From: JBJXHG01 sp046160865
Lineage (GTDB): Bacteria > Planctomycetota > UBA1135 > GCA-002686595
NCBI GenBank assembly: GCA_046160865.1
Contig: JBJXHG010000039.1
Span: forward strand, 58,653 to 122,652
Direction of reading: 5' to 3'
Length of the DNA: 64,000 bases
Shown here: in pieces, positions 56,101-63,834 of the stretch
How the letters are laid out: each line of letters opens with the position of its first letter
Numbering within the stretch: the stretch's first letter is position 1
Translations under genes and position numbers: made by a program
The notes under the pieces: model-generated
The model's input: only the letters and a program-made list of their open reading frames with translations
Databases searched by the model: none
What the model was told of the DNA's origin: nothing

Positions 56101-56314
56101 GCATCCGAGCGCGGTCCGATCCGAACCACGTCAGCAGCACCTCGCCGTCCAATCGGCCGAGGCGCGCGCACATCGCCGGCGAGGGCTCGATCGAGCCGGT
56201 GCGCGACCATTCCGCCGCGAGCGGTATGCGGCCCGCGAGGCGCCCGGCCAGCGCAGCCGCGAGTACCACGAGCGCGGCGAGCAGGAGCGCACAGAGCGCC
56301 GTCTTCGGCTTCAC
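53129..56314 (-). CDS. double-length GldG-like ABC transporter-associated protein
   Basis: The 1061-residue protein has an N-terminal membrane helix (ALCALLLAALVVLAAALAG), a first GldG-like periplasmic part (about 40-460, with EVLLTWFGSD and PSVLIAAPSEFR), two helices (VLLALPLVATIGFWLQG at about 470 and LLFVAITAGALLVAALN at about 505), a second GldG-like part (about 530-1030, with FDWTRSNANELAPATQAL and RPRIALACDVPRLS) and a final helix. GldG proteins are usually near 500-600 residues, so this looks like two fused copies. GTG 56314 overlaps the permease stop. Cargo unknown. Confidence 0.8.
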   Translation of the reverse strand: MKPKTALCALLLAALVVLAAALAGRLAGRIPLAAEWSRTGSIEPSPAMCARLGRLDGEVLLTWFGSDRARMPSSFRHVESTVMGLLRALEAAAPDKVRVQRLDPDADPEIARFASALGIAPIRARTVASDGYAERNVWSTLRIAYGAHGATSIRAVTPEHLPHLQASIAAQLDELETPRRPSVLIAAPSEFRTVRKALRRGTDVRESDFETSARIEAGSDLLVWIDPGAASPAHLAALERFLAEGKSVIVAGSGVRAEATAAGGASAIRFAPSSYPADVLLPHFGLRPIDGLFLDARRNETTPESGEPIATQRVRSSGLDQDFRSLASQPNGSLWFEAPTAFEPVAARLAELDLACTVLATSSERSWTRALPAEPISLGALQPDEGTVFLGRRPLLAILRPGDPWRGSAVFAASSSFLRDEFLVQEGAAHEVLLAILVGELASAERRAASRVAQESPAQLAELTSAERTSWRAFVLLALPLVATIGFWLQGRRRVRIAGDRTRVLLFVAITAGALLVAALNARIAPAHVGFDWTRSNANELAPATQALIAEVQRGSQSMEIALAFSERADLPPQMRPLVVRAEDLVRRVLRAGGDDFVLTRGAAVPKVRVTSHEDEETVVREIESAIVITYGERREVLSFPTAASFDELEFRVAFALQRLLAGRRPRIALACDVPRLSPAEALTQYQKKGLFAPSEGNAYGEARDLLAAHDFEVRSVDPRDPHIPEDCDALVWLQPRREARPMIATAAAFLARGGRVMIAAQHFDVRTRQARAKDLGVTLWPQPLFGDHDQFYFPKLGIESARVLVLDELCAAAELKSEVEEQGRTARVASAPAANPLLIRASAASYAPGSPFVAGLTDLSFHCGAPVSWNPLALASHGITATPFVFSSPRTWTFDWRGGDLPAEVLVPPDGVSTGFVGRLPLAVHFRGRFPGPEIDERLAEFVRPVPTPARASGPNDTGDAGGSGELVLVGGAEMFQNGRLGERAYDHRAFLLRTVTALACGPELASTIARGPREPGLDFVAPRERLRWRLFVVLAAPALFLACALARGVLLRVRTGAAA

Positions 56315-57069
56315 GTCCGGTTGCGCTCCACGGCGAGCGTCGTCATCCACAGGAACGCCGCGGCGAACGCGGTGAAGTAGGTCGCCGCGCGCAGTGTGAG
56401 CTCGCCGCGCACGAAGCTCTCGTACGACGGCAGCGCCGAGAAGAAGTCCGCGACGTACGTGCCGAGCGTCCAGCGCGGCGCGAGGCCGTCGAGCACGCTC
56501 ACGACGCGCTCCTCGCCGCTGAACACGAGCAGGAACGCGCCGAACGCGGTGCCCAGGAACGCCACGATCTGGTCGCGCGTGAGGCTCGAGAAGAGCTGGC
56601 CGAGCGCGAGCAGCTGCGCGCCGAGGAAGAGCGCTCCGACGTAACCCGCGGCGATCCGTCCGAGGTCCGGCGAGCCGAGCGCGGCGAGCATCACGACGAT
56701 CGGCAGCGTGCCGCAGAGAAACAGCGCGTACAGCGCGAGCGCCGCCGCGAACTTGCCGAGCACGACCGACACGGGCCGCATCGGCAGCGTCATCCACAGC
56801 TCGAACGTGCGCGTGCGCAAATCCTCCGACCACGCGCGCATCGCGATCGCCGGCAGGAACAGGACGAGCACGAGCGGCAGCCGGTCGAAGAACGGCGTCA
56901 TGTCGAGCTTCCCGGTCAGGAAGAACTCGTTCATGAAGGCCGCATTCGTGGCGAGCAGCGCCGCGACGCACGCGACGTACGCGATGCTCGAATCGAACAG
57001 GGCGAAGAGCTCGCGGCCGAAGACCGTCGACACGGACGGACCGAAAGCGGTGGGCGTGCGCGGCGTCAC
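56311..57069 (-). CDS. ABC-2 type permease (GldF-like)
   Basis: The product (252 residues from GTG 57069) has six hydrophobic segments, starting VSTVFGRELFALFDSSIAYV with VACVAALLATNAAF, and the loop RAWSEDLRTRTFELWMTLPM, which is a typical contact loop of ABC-2 exporters of the GldF/NosY type. It overlaps the GldG-like gene by GTGA. A longer start at 57105 is possible. Confidence 0.85.
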   Translation of the reverse strand: MTPRTPTAFGPSVSTVFGRELFALFDSSIAYVACVAALLATNAAFMNEFFLTGKLDMTPFFDRLPLVLVLFLPAIAMRAWSEDLRTRTFELWMTLPMRPVSVVLGKFAAALALYALFLCGTLPIVVMLAALGSPDLGRIAAGYVGALFLGAQLLALGQLFSSLTRDQIVAFLGTAFGAFLLVFSGEERVVSVLDGLAPRWTLGTYVADFFSALPSYESFVRGELTLRAATYFTAFAAAFLWMTTLAVERNRT

Positions 57070-57127
57070 CGCGAGAGTGTGCCTTGCGCGCGCGGGTGGC
57101 CGCAACGGCGCGCGTGCGTGAGCGGCA

Positions 57128-57304
57128 TCAGCGCGCGTCGCGGACTTCGAGCTCCGACGCCAGGAGACCGTGCGCAGGCGCGCCGGCTTCGGCCGGCGAG
57201 AAGCGCTCCGGCGTGGGCGCGATCGCCTCCGCGCGCGGCGCGGTAGAGGATGCGAGCGGCGGCAGCTCCGCCACGCTCTCGATCGTTCCCTGGTGCGTCT
57301 TCAT
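57128..57304 (-). CDS. 58-residue small protein inside the Gld-type ABC operon
   Basis: The ORF begins with an ATG preceded by GGAGA seven bases upstream and lies between the ABC ATPase and permease genes. The product (MKTHQGTIESVAELPPLASS at the start) is hydrophilic, Ala/Pro/Glu-rich and unrecognised. The ribosome site and operon place speak for a real gene, and the putative promoter upstream suggests it may head its own transcript. Confidence 0.5.
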   Translation of the reverse strand: MKTHQGTIESVAELPPLASSTAPRAEAIAPTPERFSPAEAGAPAHGLLASELEVRDAR

Positions 57305-57330
57305 GCGGGCTCTCCGTGCATGCACTCCCA

Positions 57331-57336
57331 AATCTA
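57331..57336 (-). promoter_or_regulatory. candidate -10 box after the ABC ATPase terminator (TAGATT)
   Basis: On the minus strand GCTAGATT lies 26 bases before the small ORF and just beyond the terminator of the ATPase gene. It would allow separate transcription of the small protein, permease, GldG-like and DUF4340 genes. Confidence 0.4.
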
Positions 57337-57351
57337 GCAGGCCTTCGAAAA

Positions 57352-57367
57352 GCCCGCTGACACGGGC
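57352..57367 (-). terminator. rho-independent terminator of the ABC ATPase gene
   Basis: On the minus strand GCCCG-TGTCAG-CGGGC is followed at once by TTTT, three bases after the ATPase stop. Confidence 0.65.
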
Positions 57368-57369
57368 CC

Positions 57370-58116
57370 TCAGCGCGGCGCCGGCGCCGTGGGCACGCCC
57401 GCCCGGACCGCCTCGAGCACGATCTCCTCGACGCCGGTCTGCTCCGCTCGCGCGCGCTTCGCGAGCGCGGCGGTCGTCGCGTCGAGCACGAGCCGGCCCG
57501 ATTGCAGCACGAGCAAGCGATCGCTGATCGCCACGACCTCGGCCAGGATGTGGCTCGAGAACAGGATCGCGCGTCCCCGCGCCATCTCGCGCAGGAACTC
57601 GCGGAACGCGACGACTTGCACGGGATCGAGGCCGTGCGTGGGCTCGTCGAGCAGGAGCACCGGCGGATCGTGGATGAGCGCGGCGGCGAGGCCGATGCGC
57701 TGCCGGTAGCCCTTCGAGCATTCGCGGATGCGCTGCGTGAGCACGCCCGCGATGCCGCAGCGCTCGATCACCCAGGCCGTGCGCTCCGCGCGCCGCTCTC
57801 TCGCGAGCCCGCGCGCGCGTGCGATGAAGTCGAGGAAGCGGCGGACGTGCATCGCCTCGAACAGCGCGTTGTGCTCGGTGAGATAGCCGATCGACGCGCG
57901 CGCGAGCAGCGCCGCGCGCACCGTGTCGTGACCGGCGATCGCGATCGAGCCGCGCGTCGGCGCGAGATACGTCGACATCATCTTCAGCAGCGTCGACTTG
58001 CCCGCGCCGTTGGGCCCGAGGAAGCCGACGATCTCGCCCGCTTCGATCGTGAAGGAGACGTCGTCGACGGCGACGATCGGTCCGTAACGGCGCGTGACGT
58101 GCTCGACGCGGATCAT
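57370..58116 (-). CDS. ABC transporter ATPase (GldA-like)
   Basis: The 248-residue ATPase has Walker A GPNGAGKST (about 34-42), a signature motif of the form CSKGYRQRIGLA, Walker B VLLLDEPTHGLDP and the switch His in LFSSHIL. The SKGYRQR variant of the signature is typical of ATPases that energise GldA/NatA-type ABC-2 systems. It is the first gene of the 58.1-52.1 kb cluster. Confidence 0.93.
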   Translation of the reverse strand: MIRVEHVTRRYGPIVAVDDVSFTIEAGEIVGFLGPNGAGKSTLLKMMSTYLAPTRGSIAIAGHDTVRAALLARASIGYLTEHNALFEAMHVRRFLDFIARARGLARERRAERTAWVIERCGIAGVLTQRIRECSKGYRQRIGLAAALIHDPPVLLLDEPTHGLDPVQVVAFREFLREMARGRAILFSSHILAEVVAISDRLLVLQSGRLVLDATTAALAKRARAEQTGVEEIVLEAVRAGVPTAPAPR

Positions 58117-58158
58117 GGGAGCGCGAGAGGATAGCGTCGCACGCTCGCGCCCGGTGCG

Positions 58159-59973
58159 TCATCCGCCCGGCGGACAGCCGGCCGGCGGCACGAAGCACGG
58201 ACATGCCGCGGTCGGCGTGTCATCGCACACGGGGAACGAGCTCCACGGACAGCCCGGCGCGGAGAACAGCGCGCCGAAGTCGATGCACGCCTCCCACGAC
58301 AGCGCGAAGTTGCGCGCGGCGGCGAACTTCGCCGTCGAGGGCGGCGGCAGACAGAACTCGTCGTGCGTCGAGGGATCCGGGTACGACTCGCAGTTGACGC
58401 CCGGCTGCGCATTGCTGTCCTGCGCGCAGAGGAGGCCCAGCGAGGGTGCGATCAGACCGTCTTGGTCGAAGTCCTGGTTGCTTCCGAACCAGCGGTTGCC
58501 GTAGGCCGTCATCTGCGCGTCGCGCATGAGGTGGACATTGACGAAGTAGCGCCGGTTCGGATCGGTCACGACTTCGAGCGCGAGTTCCGGGATCGGCTCG
58601 CCGAAGGCGTCGCGCGTGTACGAGAACGAGTTGAGGCCGGGATCGACGAAGTCGGGCTCGGGTGCCGGATTGTCCACGAACGTGCCGAAGTCGAGCGTCG
58701 TCGCGGCGCTGCCGGCGAGCACGGAGATCGCGTTGTCGCGGAAGATCGAGCGGCGCACGGTGATGCTCGCCGGCTTGAGGCGCGTGATGATCGCGGCGGT
58801 GGGGGTGAAGCGATACCCGCCCTCGGCGTCGGGCCGGTTGACGTTGCGGAGGAAGCGGCAATCCTGGATGTCGATGTCGCAGGTCGCCGGACCGACGGCC
58901 TCGATGCCGTTCTCGTTGCACTGGAACGTGCAGTCGAAGGCGTAGTAGCGGATCGTCGCGTCGCTGATGCCGGGATCGCCGCCGGTCTCGACGGCGTCGT
59001 GGTTGCGCTCGAACGTGCAGCCGGTGGTGTCGACGTCGACCAGGATCGCACCGCTGTTGCCGGGCGTCGGGCGGTGCGTTTCGAGCCACACCGCGGCGTG
59101 GCCTTGCTCGTGAAAGAGCGGGTCGAGCGGATCGGTGATCGCGTCGATCTTGCGGTGCGGAAAGCAATCCGACACGACCGTGTCGCGCACGCTGCCGCTG
59201 GTCGTCCCGGCATTGCGCCGGCTCCACACGATGCCGTCGTACAGGTCGGCGATCGTGCAGTTCGCGATCGTGAAGCCGATCACATCGCGCTCTTCGATGA
59301 CTCCGCCGCCGACGTCGACGCGGTAGTTCTCGGCCAGGAGGCCGACGTTCCAACCGTCGATGTTGTCCGCTTTGAACCGCAACTTGGTGCCGTCGAGCAG
59401 GAAGCCATCGACCGAAGAATTCGAAGCTGCGAGCACGTAGGCGTTGCGGAAGGGAACGGTTTGCGGTGCCGGCGGGGGCGGCGGCGGTGGACTTGCAAGT
59501 GTGTAGTTGCTTGGCACCACGAAGTCGTAGAGCACAGGATCGCCAACCGGCCGCGTCTCGTTGACGAGCATGCGCGGCTTGTTCGCGCCGCTCGCGATGC
59601 CGACGAGTTGCACGCCCGCAGGCAAGATCAGCGGGAAGCTCGGCTCCAATCCTCGCAGCGCGGGATTGCTCTCGTCCTCGCCGAACAGCAACGGCGCGAT
59701 CGGCCGCACGCTGTGCCAGACCTTGATCACGTTGATCGACGGATTGGCGCGCGCCTGGTCGAGCGCGTGTGTCACGGTCTGCCACGGGCTCCCGCGTGTG
59801 CCTGGGTTGGAATTCGAGCCTGAGTCCGGGTGAACCCAACGTGTGATCCAGGGCGAGTGCCCGCCGCCGCCGCCGATCTGGGCCGACGCCGGTGCTGCCA
59901 TACACGGCAAGATGGCTAGCAGAGCCAAGTGTCGTAGACTGCGAAGGAGAGAGCGAGTCGGGGAGAGCATCAT
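58159..59973 (-). CDS. secreted right-handed beta-helix protein (DUF1565-like)
   Basis: The 604-residue protein has a signal peptide (LALLAILPCMAAPASAQ) and then a beta-helix body: HPDSGSNSNPGTRGSPWQTV is the typical entry of DUF1565 proteins, followed by strands such as DVIGFTIANCTIADLYDGI and CDIDIQDCRFLRNVNR. A run of seven prolines (SPPPPPPPAPQ) lies near residue 165. The last 15 residues read AACPCFVPPAGCPPGG, that is, the opening CPC motif of the Cys-rich module found in other proteins here, but nothing follows: the module may have been lost. ATG 59973 is one of two adjacent starts. Confidence 0.8.
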   Translation of the reverse strand: MMLSPTRSLLRSLRHLALLAILPCMAAPASAQIGGGGGHSPWITRWVHPDSGSNSNPGTRGSPWQTVTHALDQARANPSINVIKVWHSVRPIAPLLFGEDESNPALRGLEPSFPLILPAGVQLVGIASGANKPRMLVNETRPVGDPVLYDFVVPSNYTLASPPPPPPPAPQTVPFRNAYVLAASNSSVDGFLLDGTKLRFKADNIDGWNVGLLAENYRVDVGGGVIEERDVIGFTIANCTIADLYDGIVWSRRNAGTTSGSVRDTVVSDCFPHRKIDAITDPLDPLFHEQGHAAVWLETHRPTPGNSGAILVDVDTTGCTFERNHDAVETGGDPGISDATIRYYAFDCTFQCNENGIEAVGPATCDIDIQDCRFLRNVNRPDAEGGYRFTPTAAIITRLKPASITVRRSIFRDNAISVLAGSAATTLDFGTFVDNPAPEPDFVDPGLNSFSYTRDAFGEPIPELALEVVTDPNRRYFVNVHLMRDAQMTAYGNRWFGSNQDFDQDGLIAPSLGLLCAQDSNAQPGVNCESYPDPSTHDEFCLPPPSTAKFAAARNFALSWEACIDFGALFSAPGCPWSSFPVCDDTPTAACPCFVPPAGCPPGG

Positions 59974-60067
59974 GATCGAGTTCTCACGAAGCGAAGCTCC
60001 GCGGGCTGCGGAACTTTTTGGGAAGAAGTCGCGCCAGGGCATCCGGCCGATCCGGTGCCGCGCGCGC

Positions 60068-62311
60068 ATGCGGATCGTAGCGTTCCGTGTGCTCGCCAGC
60101 ACAGCCGCGTTGCTGGCTCTGCCGGCGCTGTTGTTGAGTGCGCGTGAGCTGGCCGCTGCTCAAGTGGTCGCCAGCGCCCCCGCGCACGCTGCGCCGCCGA
60201 GCGCGCAGTGCGTGCGGCACCGCTGGACGGACGACGCGCTGCACGTGCTCGATGCCCAGGGCGAGCACACGCTGTTCACGCTGTCGCTGCGTGCGTGGGG
60301 CCGCGGCGAAGATCTCGTCCTGGCCGGCACGCCGCGCGTGAGCTGGAACGGCTCGCGGCGCGCGCTCGACCGCGACGGCATCGTCGAGTGGTACGAGATC
60401 GGCGGCGACGCGATCGAACATGGGTTCACGTTGCTTCGACCGCCGGAGTCGGCGTGCGAAACGGGTGCTGCCGTTCGCTTGCAACTCGCGGTAGATGCGC
60501 AACTCGACGTCGAAGTCGCTGCGCAAGGTTGCGACGCCGTCTTTCGCGCCAGCGACGGGATCACGATTTACTACGAAGGCCTCGTCGCGTGGGACGTGAC
60601 CGGTTCCGCTGTCGATGCTCGACTCGAGCGCACCGAAGCAGGTCTCGCGATCCTGGTCGACGATCGAGTCGCGGTCTATCCGATCACCGTCGATCCGTGG
60701 ATTGTGGTGCAAGAGGCGAAGTTTACGGGAGGAGGACCGACTTCGATCGCGTTTGGTTTCGACGTCGACGTGTCCGCCGAAGCCGTCTTGGTTGGTGCTC
60801 CGTCTGCAGATCCTGGCGGGCTCATCAACGCTGGGGAAGCACGCATCTTCGAGCGAGCAGCAGGCGCATGGAGTCTCACCGCCGCGTTGAGGCCGAGCGA
60901 CGCGGCTGCAGGGGATGCCTTCGGATTCGGTCTGTCGATCGGAGCGGACACTGCGGTCGTGGGCGCCCAGGGAGACGACAATCAGCAAGGTGCGAACGCC
61001 GGCGCGGTGTACGTGTTCGAGCGCATCGGCGGCGTGTGGCAGGAGCAAGAGAAGCTCGTCGCGTCCGATCTCGTGGCCGACGATTTCTTCGGCCAGCACG
61101 TCGCGCTCGACGGCGACACGCTGGCCGTGTCCGCTCCGGGCCAAGCGCCTGGGTCGTTGGGAGCTAGCGGCGCGGTATACGTGTACGTGCGGAGCGCGGG
61201 GACGTGGACGCTCCAGACGAAGTTCGGGTCACCTCCGTGGGCCACGGACTTGGGCGACAGTTTGGCGCTGCACGGCGACGTGTTGGTGGCGGGTGCGCCG
61301 GATTCGTCGCCGGAGTTCGTGACCGGCGCGGGCACGGCCTACGTCTACCGGCGAACCGGAACGGAGTGGGGCGCGCCGTTCGAGCTGCGCGCCGACGTGC
61401 TGGGTGTGGGCCACGCCTTCGGCCGCAGCGTAGCCGTGCACGGCGATGTCGTCGCGGTGAGCGCCAGATCCGAAAGCGCGGTGTACGTCTTTCGCCCCGT
61501 GGGGGGCGCGTGGATCAAAGAAGCGAAGTTGGGGTCGGTCGCTCCCACGGGCGCTAGCGGCCTTGGATCGAGCGTCGACGTCGAAGGGGATCGAATCGTG
61601 GCTGCTAACACTTCGCCGCATGCTCCCGGCGCCAACTTCGCTGGCGAAGCGTATCTCTTCCGCCGCGGTCCGCTGGGCTGGACGCAGCAAGCGCGTTTCC
61701 GTGCATCGGACCCGGTTCCGAGCCTCATGCTCGGCAATTCGATTGCGCTGTCCGGCGACACGGTCGTCGCGGGTACGAACCGCGACTCGGCCTACGTTTT
61801 CCGCGTCGAACAGACGAGCGGCTTCTGCTTCGGCGACGGATCTCTGGCGACCGCGTGTCCGTGCGCGCCGCCCGACTTCGTACCGGTGCCGAGCGGTGGC
61901 GCGCGCTCGGGGTGCGCAAGTGCGCTCAGTGCGGCTGGCGCGCGCCTCGAAGTCGGCGGGCTCGTCAGTCCGGACACGCTTGGCTTCGTGGCCGAGATCG
62001 GCGCGGGCTACGGCGGCTTCGCGCTGCTCGTGAAGAGCGACGCACGCGACCTCGCAGGCATCGCGAGCGGCGACGGCGTGCGCTGCGTCGACGGCAACAT
62101 GATCCGCTTCGGCGGACACTTCGCTGGCGCGCACGAAGCGTTGGGTACGTGGACGTATCCGAACTCGGTGCAGTCGACTGCGGTCGGCGTGGCCACGCTG
62201 CAAGCTCCCGGACAGACCGCGTACTACCAACTGCTCTACCGTCACGCCGCGCCGGGCTTCTGCTCGCCGGGCACGACGAACTGGTCGAACGCGGTGCACA
62301 TCGATTGGTGA
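60068..62311 (+). CDS. secreted FG-GAP-like 7-repeat propeller protein with Cys-rich C-terminal module
   Basis: The 747-residue protein begins with a signal peptide (LASTAALLALPALLLSA). Residues 45-225 match the N-terminal domain of the two 14-repeat proteins (EWYEIGGDAIEHGFTLLRPP, YPITVDPWI). Seven repeats without calcium loops follow (FGFDVDVSAEAVLVGAP, FGFGLSIGADTAVVGA, FGQHVALDGDTLAVSAPG and so on). The last 165 residues form the shared module (FCFGDGSLATACPCAPPDFV, SGGARSGCAS, GVRCVDGNMIRFGG, YYQLLYRHAAP, ending HIDW). It shares a 94-base divergent promoter region with the beta-helix gene. Confidence 0.85.
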   Translation: MRIVAFRVLASTAALLALPALLLSARELAAAQVVASAPAHAAPPSAQCVRHRWTDDALHVLDAQGEHTLFTLSLRAWGRGEDLVLAGTPRVSWNGSRRALDRDGIVEWYEIGGDAIEHGFTLLRPPESACETGAAVRLQLAVDAQLDVEVAAQGCDAVFRASDGITIYYEGLVAWDVTGSAVDARLERTEAGLAILVDDRVAVYPITVDPWIVVQEAKFTGGGPTSIAFGFDVDVSAEAVLVGAPSADPGGLINAGEARIFERAAGAWSLTAALRPSDAAAGDAFGFGLSIGADTAVVGAQGDDNQQGANAGAVYVFERIGGVWQEQEKLVASDLVADDFFGQHVALDGDTLAVSAPGQAPGSLGASGAVYVYVRSAGTWTLQTKFGSPPWATDLGDSLALHGDVLVAGAPDSSPEFVTGAGTAYVYRRTGTEWGAPFELRADVLGVGHAFGRSVAVHGDVVAVSARSESAVYVFRPVGGAWIKEAKLGSVAPTGASGLGSSVDVEGDRIVAANTSPHAPGANFAGEAYLFRRGPLGWTQQARFRASDPVPSLMLGNSIALSGDTVVAGTNRDSAYVFRVEQTSGFCFGDGSLATACPCAPPDFVPVPSGGARSGCASALSAAGARLEVGGLVSPDTLGFVAEIGAGYGGFALLVKSDARDLAGIASGDGVRCVDGNMIRFGGHFAGAHEALGTWTYPNSVQSTAVGVATLQAPGQTAYYQLLYRHAAPGFCSPGTTNWSNAVHIDW

Positions 62312-62536
62312 CGTCGCTGGGTCGCGTGCGACGCGCGAACGCGGAGACACCGATGCGTAGCGCGTGTGCGCGGCGCGTCGAGAGCCGCGCTCGCCTTGAC
62401 GGTTTTCGCCTCCGCCCATAGCTTGCATTTGGCCCGCACGCCCCTGGCGAGCGCTGCCACCCTCGAACTCATCCTCGGTCCATCCCCGGACGTGCGCACC
62501 GATCGGTCGGACGGCACGCAAGAAAGAGCACTCTCC

Positions 62537-63658
62537 ATGGCTCTGGCATCCCTGCGCTTCGCTCTTCCATCCTCCGTCGCACTCGTCGTCGCGGCGCTCG
62601 CGTCTACCGCGCGCGCGCAATGTCCCGAACAGGGTCCCGTGCAGTACTGGACTGGAGCCGGCACGACTGCGTGTCCGTGCTTCGTGCCGAACGAAGAGTT
62701 CGGAACGATCTTCAACACGATTCCGGCGGCGCACTTTCCGATCCAGATCACGAAGATCGGCTTCGCGTGGGGCTCGGCGATCACCGGTCAGGGGCAGACG
62801 CTCGAGGACTCGCTCAACGTCTACGGCGCGGGCTTGCCGAATCCGGGCTCGCCGATCCACAGCGTCGCGGGTCCGGCGCTGACCGACGGCTTCCTCAACG
62901 AGTTCAACGTCACGCCGCTGAACTGGATGGTGACCGCGCAGCCGTTCACTGTGACGCTGCGCTTCGCGAACTCGACGGTGAACGATCCGTTCGCGCCGAC
63001 GGCGGTCCACGACGGCAACGGTTGCCAGGCCGGCAAGAACGTCGTCAAGGCGGTGCCCGGCGGCTGGTTCAACGCGTGCGCGCTCGGCGTGACGGGCGAC
63101 TGGGTCTCGTACATCCACTACATCCCGAACTCGTGCGGGGGCGGACCGGTGGGGACTGGGTTCTGCTTCGGCGACGGCTCGCTCGCGACGCCGTGCCCGT
63201 GTGCGCCGCCGAACTTCGTTCCGAGCCCGAGCGGCGGGGCCGGCCGCGGCTGCGCGAACTCGTTCAACTTGTCCGGTGGGTTGCTGGCGGCCGCTGGCTC
63301 GCTGAGCCCCGACACCGTCGTGTTCACGGGCGACATCGGTCCGGCCTATGCGGGCTTCGGCTTCCTCGTGAAGGGCAATGCGCGGAGCTCGATCGGTATC
63401 GCGAACGGCGACGGACTGCGTTGCGTCGACGGCGCGCTCATCCGCTTCGGTGGTCACAACGCCGGCACGAACGGCGCGGCCTCGGGTCTGTGGACGTATC
63501 CGAATACGGCGCAGACGACCGCGATCGCGACGCTGACCAGTCAACCGGCCGGTCAAGACGCGTGGTACCAGCTCTTCTATCGCAATGCGGCCGCGAGCTT
63601 CTGCTCCGCGGGCACGACGAACTGGACGAACGGCGTGCGCTTGAGCTGGCCTCCGTGA
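62537..63658 (+). CDS. secreted protein with Cys-rich C-terminal module
   Basis: The 373-residue protein has a signal peptide (PSSVALVVAALASTARA). Residues 25-200 are an unrecognised beta-rich domain with an internal CPCFVPNEEFG, and the last 170 residues carry the module (GFCFGDGSLATPCPCAPPNF, SGGAGRGCANSFN, GLRCVDGALIRFGGHNAG, WYQLFYRNAAA, ending LSWPP). ATG 62537 lies before the signal peptide; upstream in-frame starts lack a ribosome site. Confidence 0.8.
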   Translation: MALASLRFALPSSVALVVAALASTARAQCPEQGPVQYWTGAGTTACPCFVPNEEFGTIFNTIPAAHFPIQITKIGFAWGSAITGQGQTLEDSLNVYGAGLPNPGSPIHSVAGPALTDGFLNEFNVTPLNWMVTAQPFTVTLRFANSTVNDPFAPTAVHDGNGCQAGKNVVKAVPGGWFNACALGVTGDWVSYIHYIPNSCGGGPVGTGFCFGDGSLATPCPCAPPNFVPSPSGGAGRGCANSFNLSGGLLAAAGSLSPDTVVFTGDIGPAYAGFGFLVKGNARSSIGIANGDGLRCVDGALIRFGGHNAGTNGAASGLWTYPNTAQTTAIATLTSQPAGQDAWYQLFYRNAAASFCSAGTTNWTNGVRLSWPP

Positions 63659-63688
63659 GCGCCCCTAGCGCGTAGCGCGGTCTGCCGC

Positions 63689-63727
63689 GCGCAGCGCATC
63701 AAACGGCGGGACCCGTTGCAGCTGCCT
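63689..63727. repeat. partial arm of the second palindromic family
   Basis: GCGCAGCGCATCAAACGGCG followed by GGACCCGTTGCAGCTGCCT matches the arms of the elements at 34822 and 38934. It follows the stop of a secreted-protein gene by 30 bases. Confidence 0.65.
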
Positions 63728-63790
63728 GTGCTCATGGTCTCTCGCATCTCGCGGGCGCTGTCACCTCCGCTGCGCACTTCGCCAATGAAT

Positions 63791-63816
63791 CGGGGCCGAG
63801 CACGTGCTCGGCCCCG
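63791..63816 (+). terminator. terminator: perfect 26-base palindrome with T run
   Basis: CGGGGCCGAGCAC and its complement GTGCTCGGCCCCG meet without a spacer and are followed by TTTG. It terminates the preceding secreted-protein gene. Confidence 0.75.
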
Positions 63817-63834
63817 TTTGCGTCTCCGCGTCTC

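Noticed and set aside
61229..63556. Minus-strand ORF of 775 codons near the right end
   Set aside because: Covers two genes with signal peptides and the shared module on the plus strand; composition typical of a shadow.
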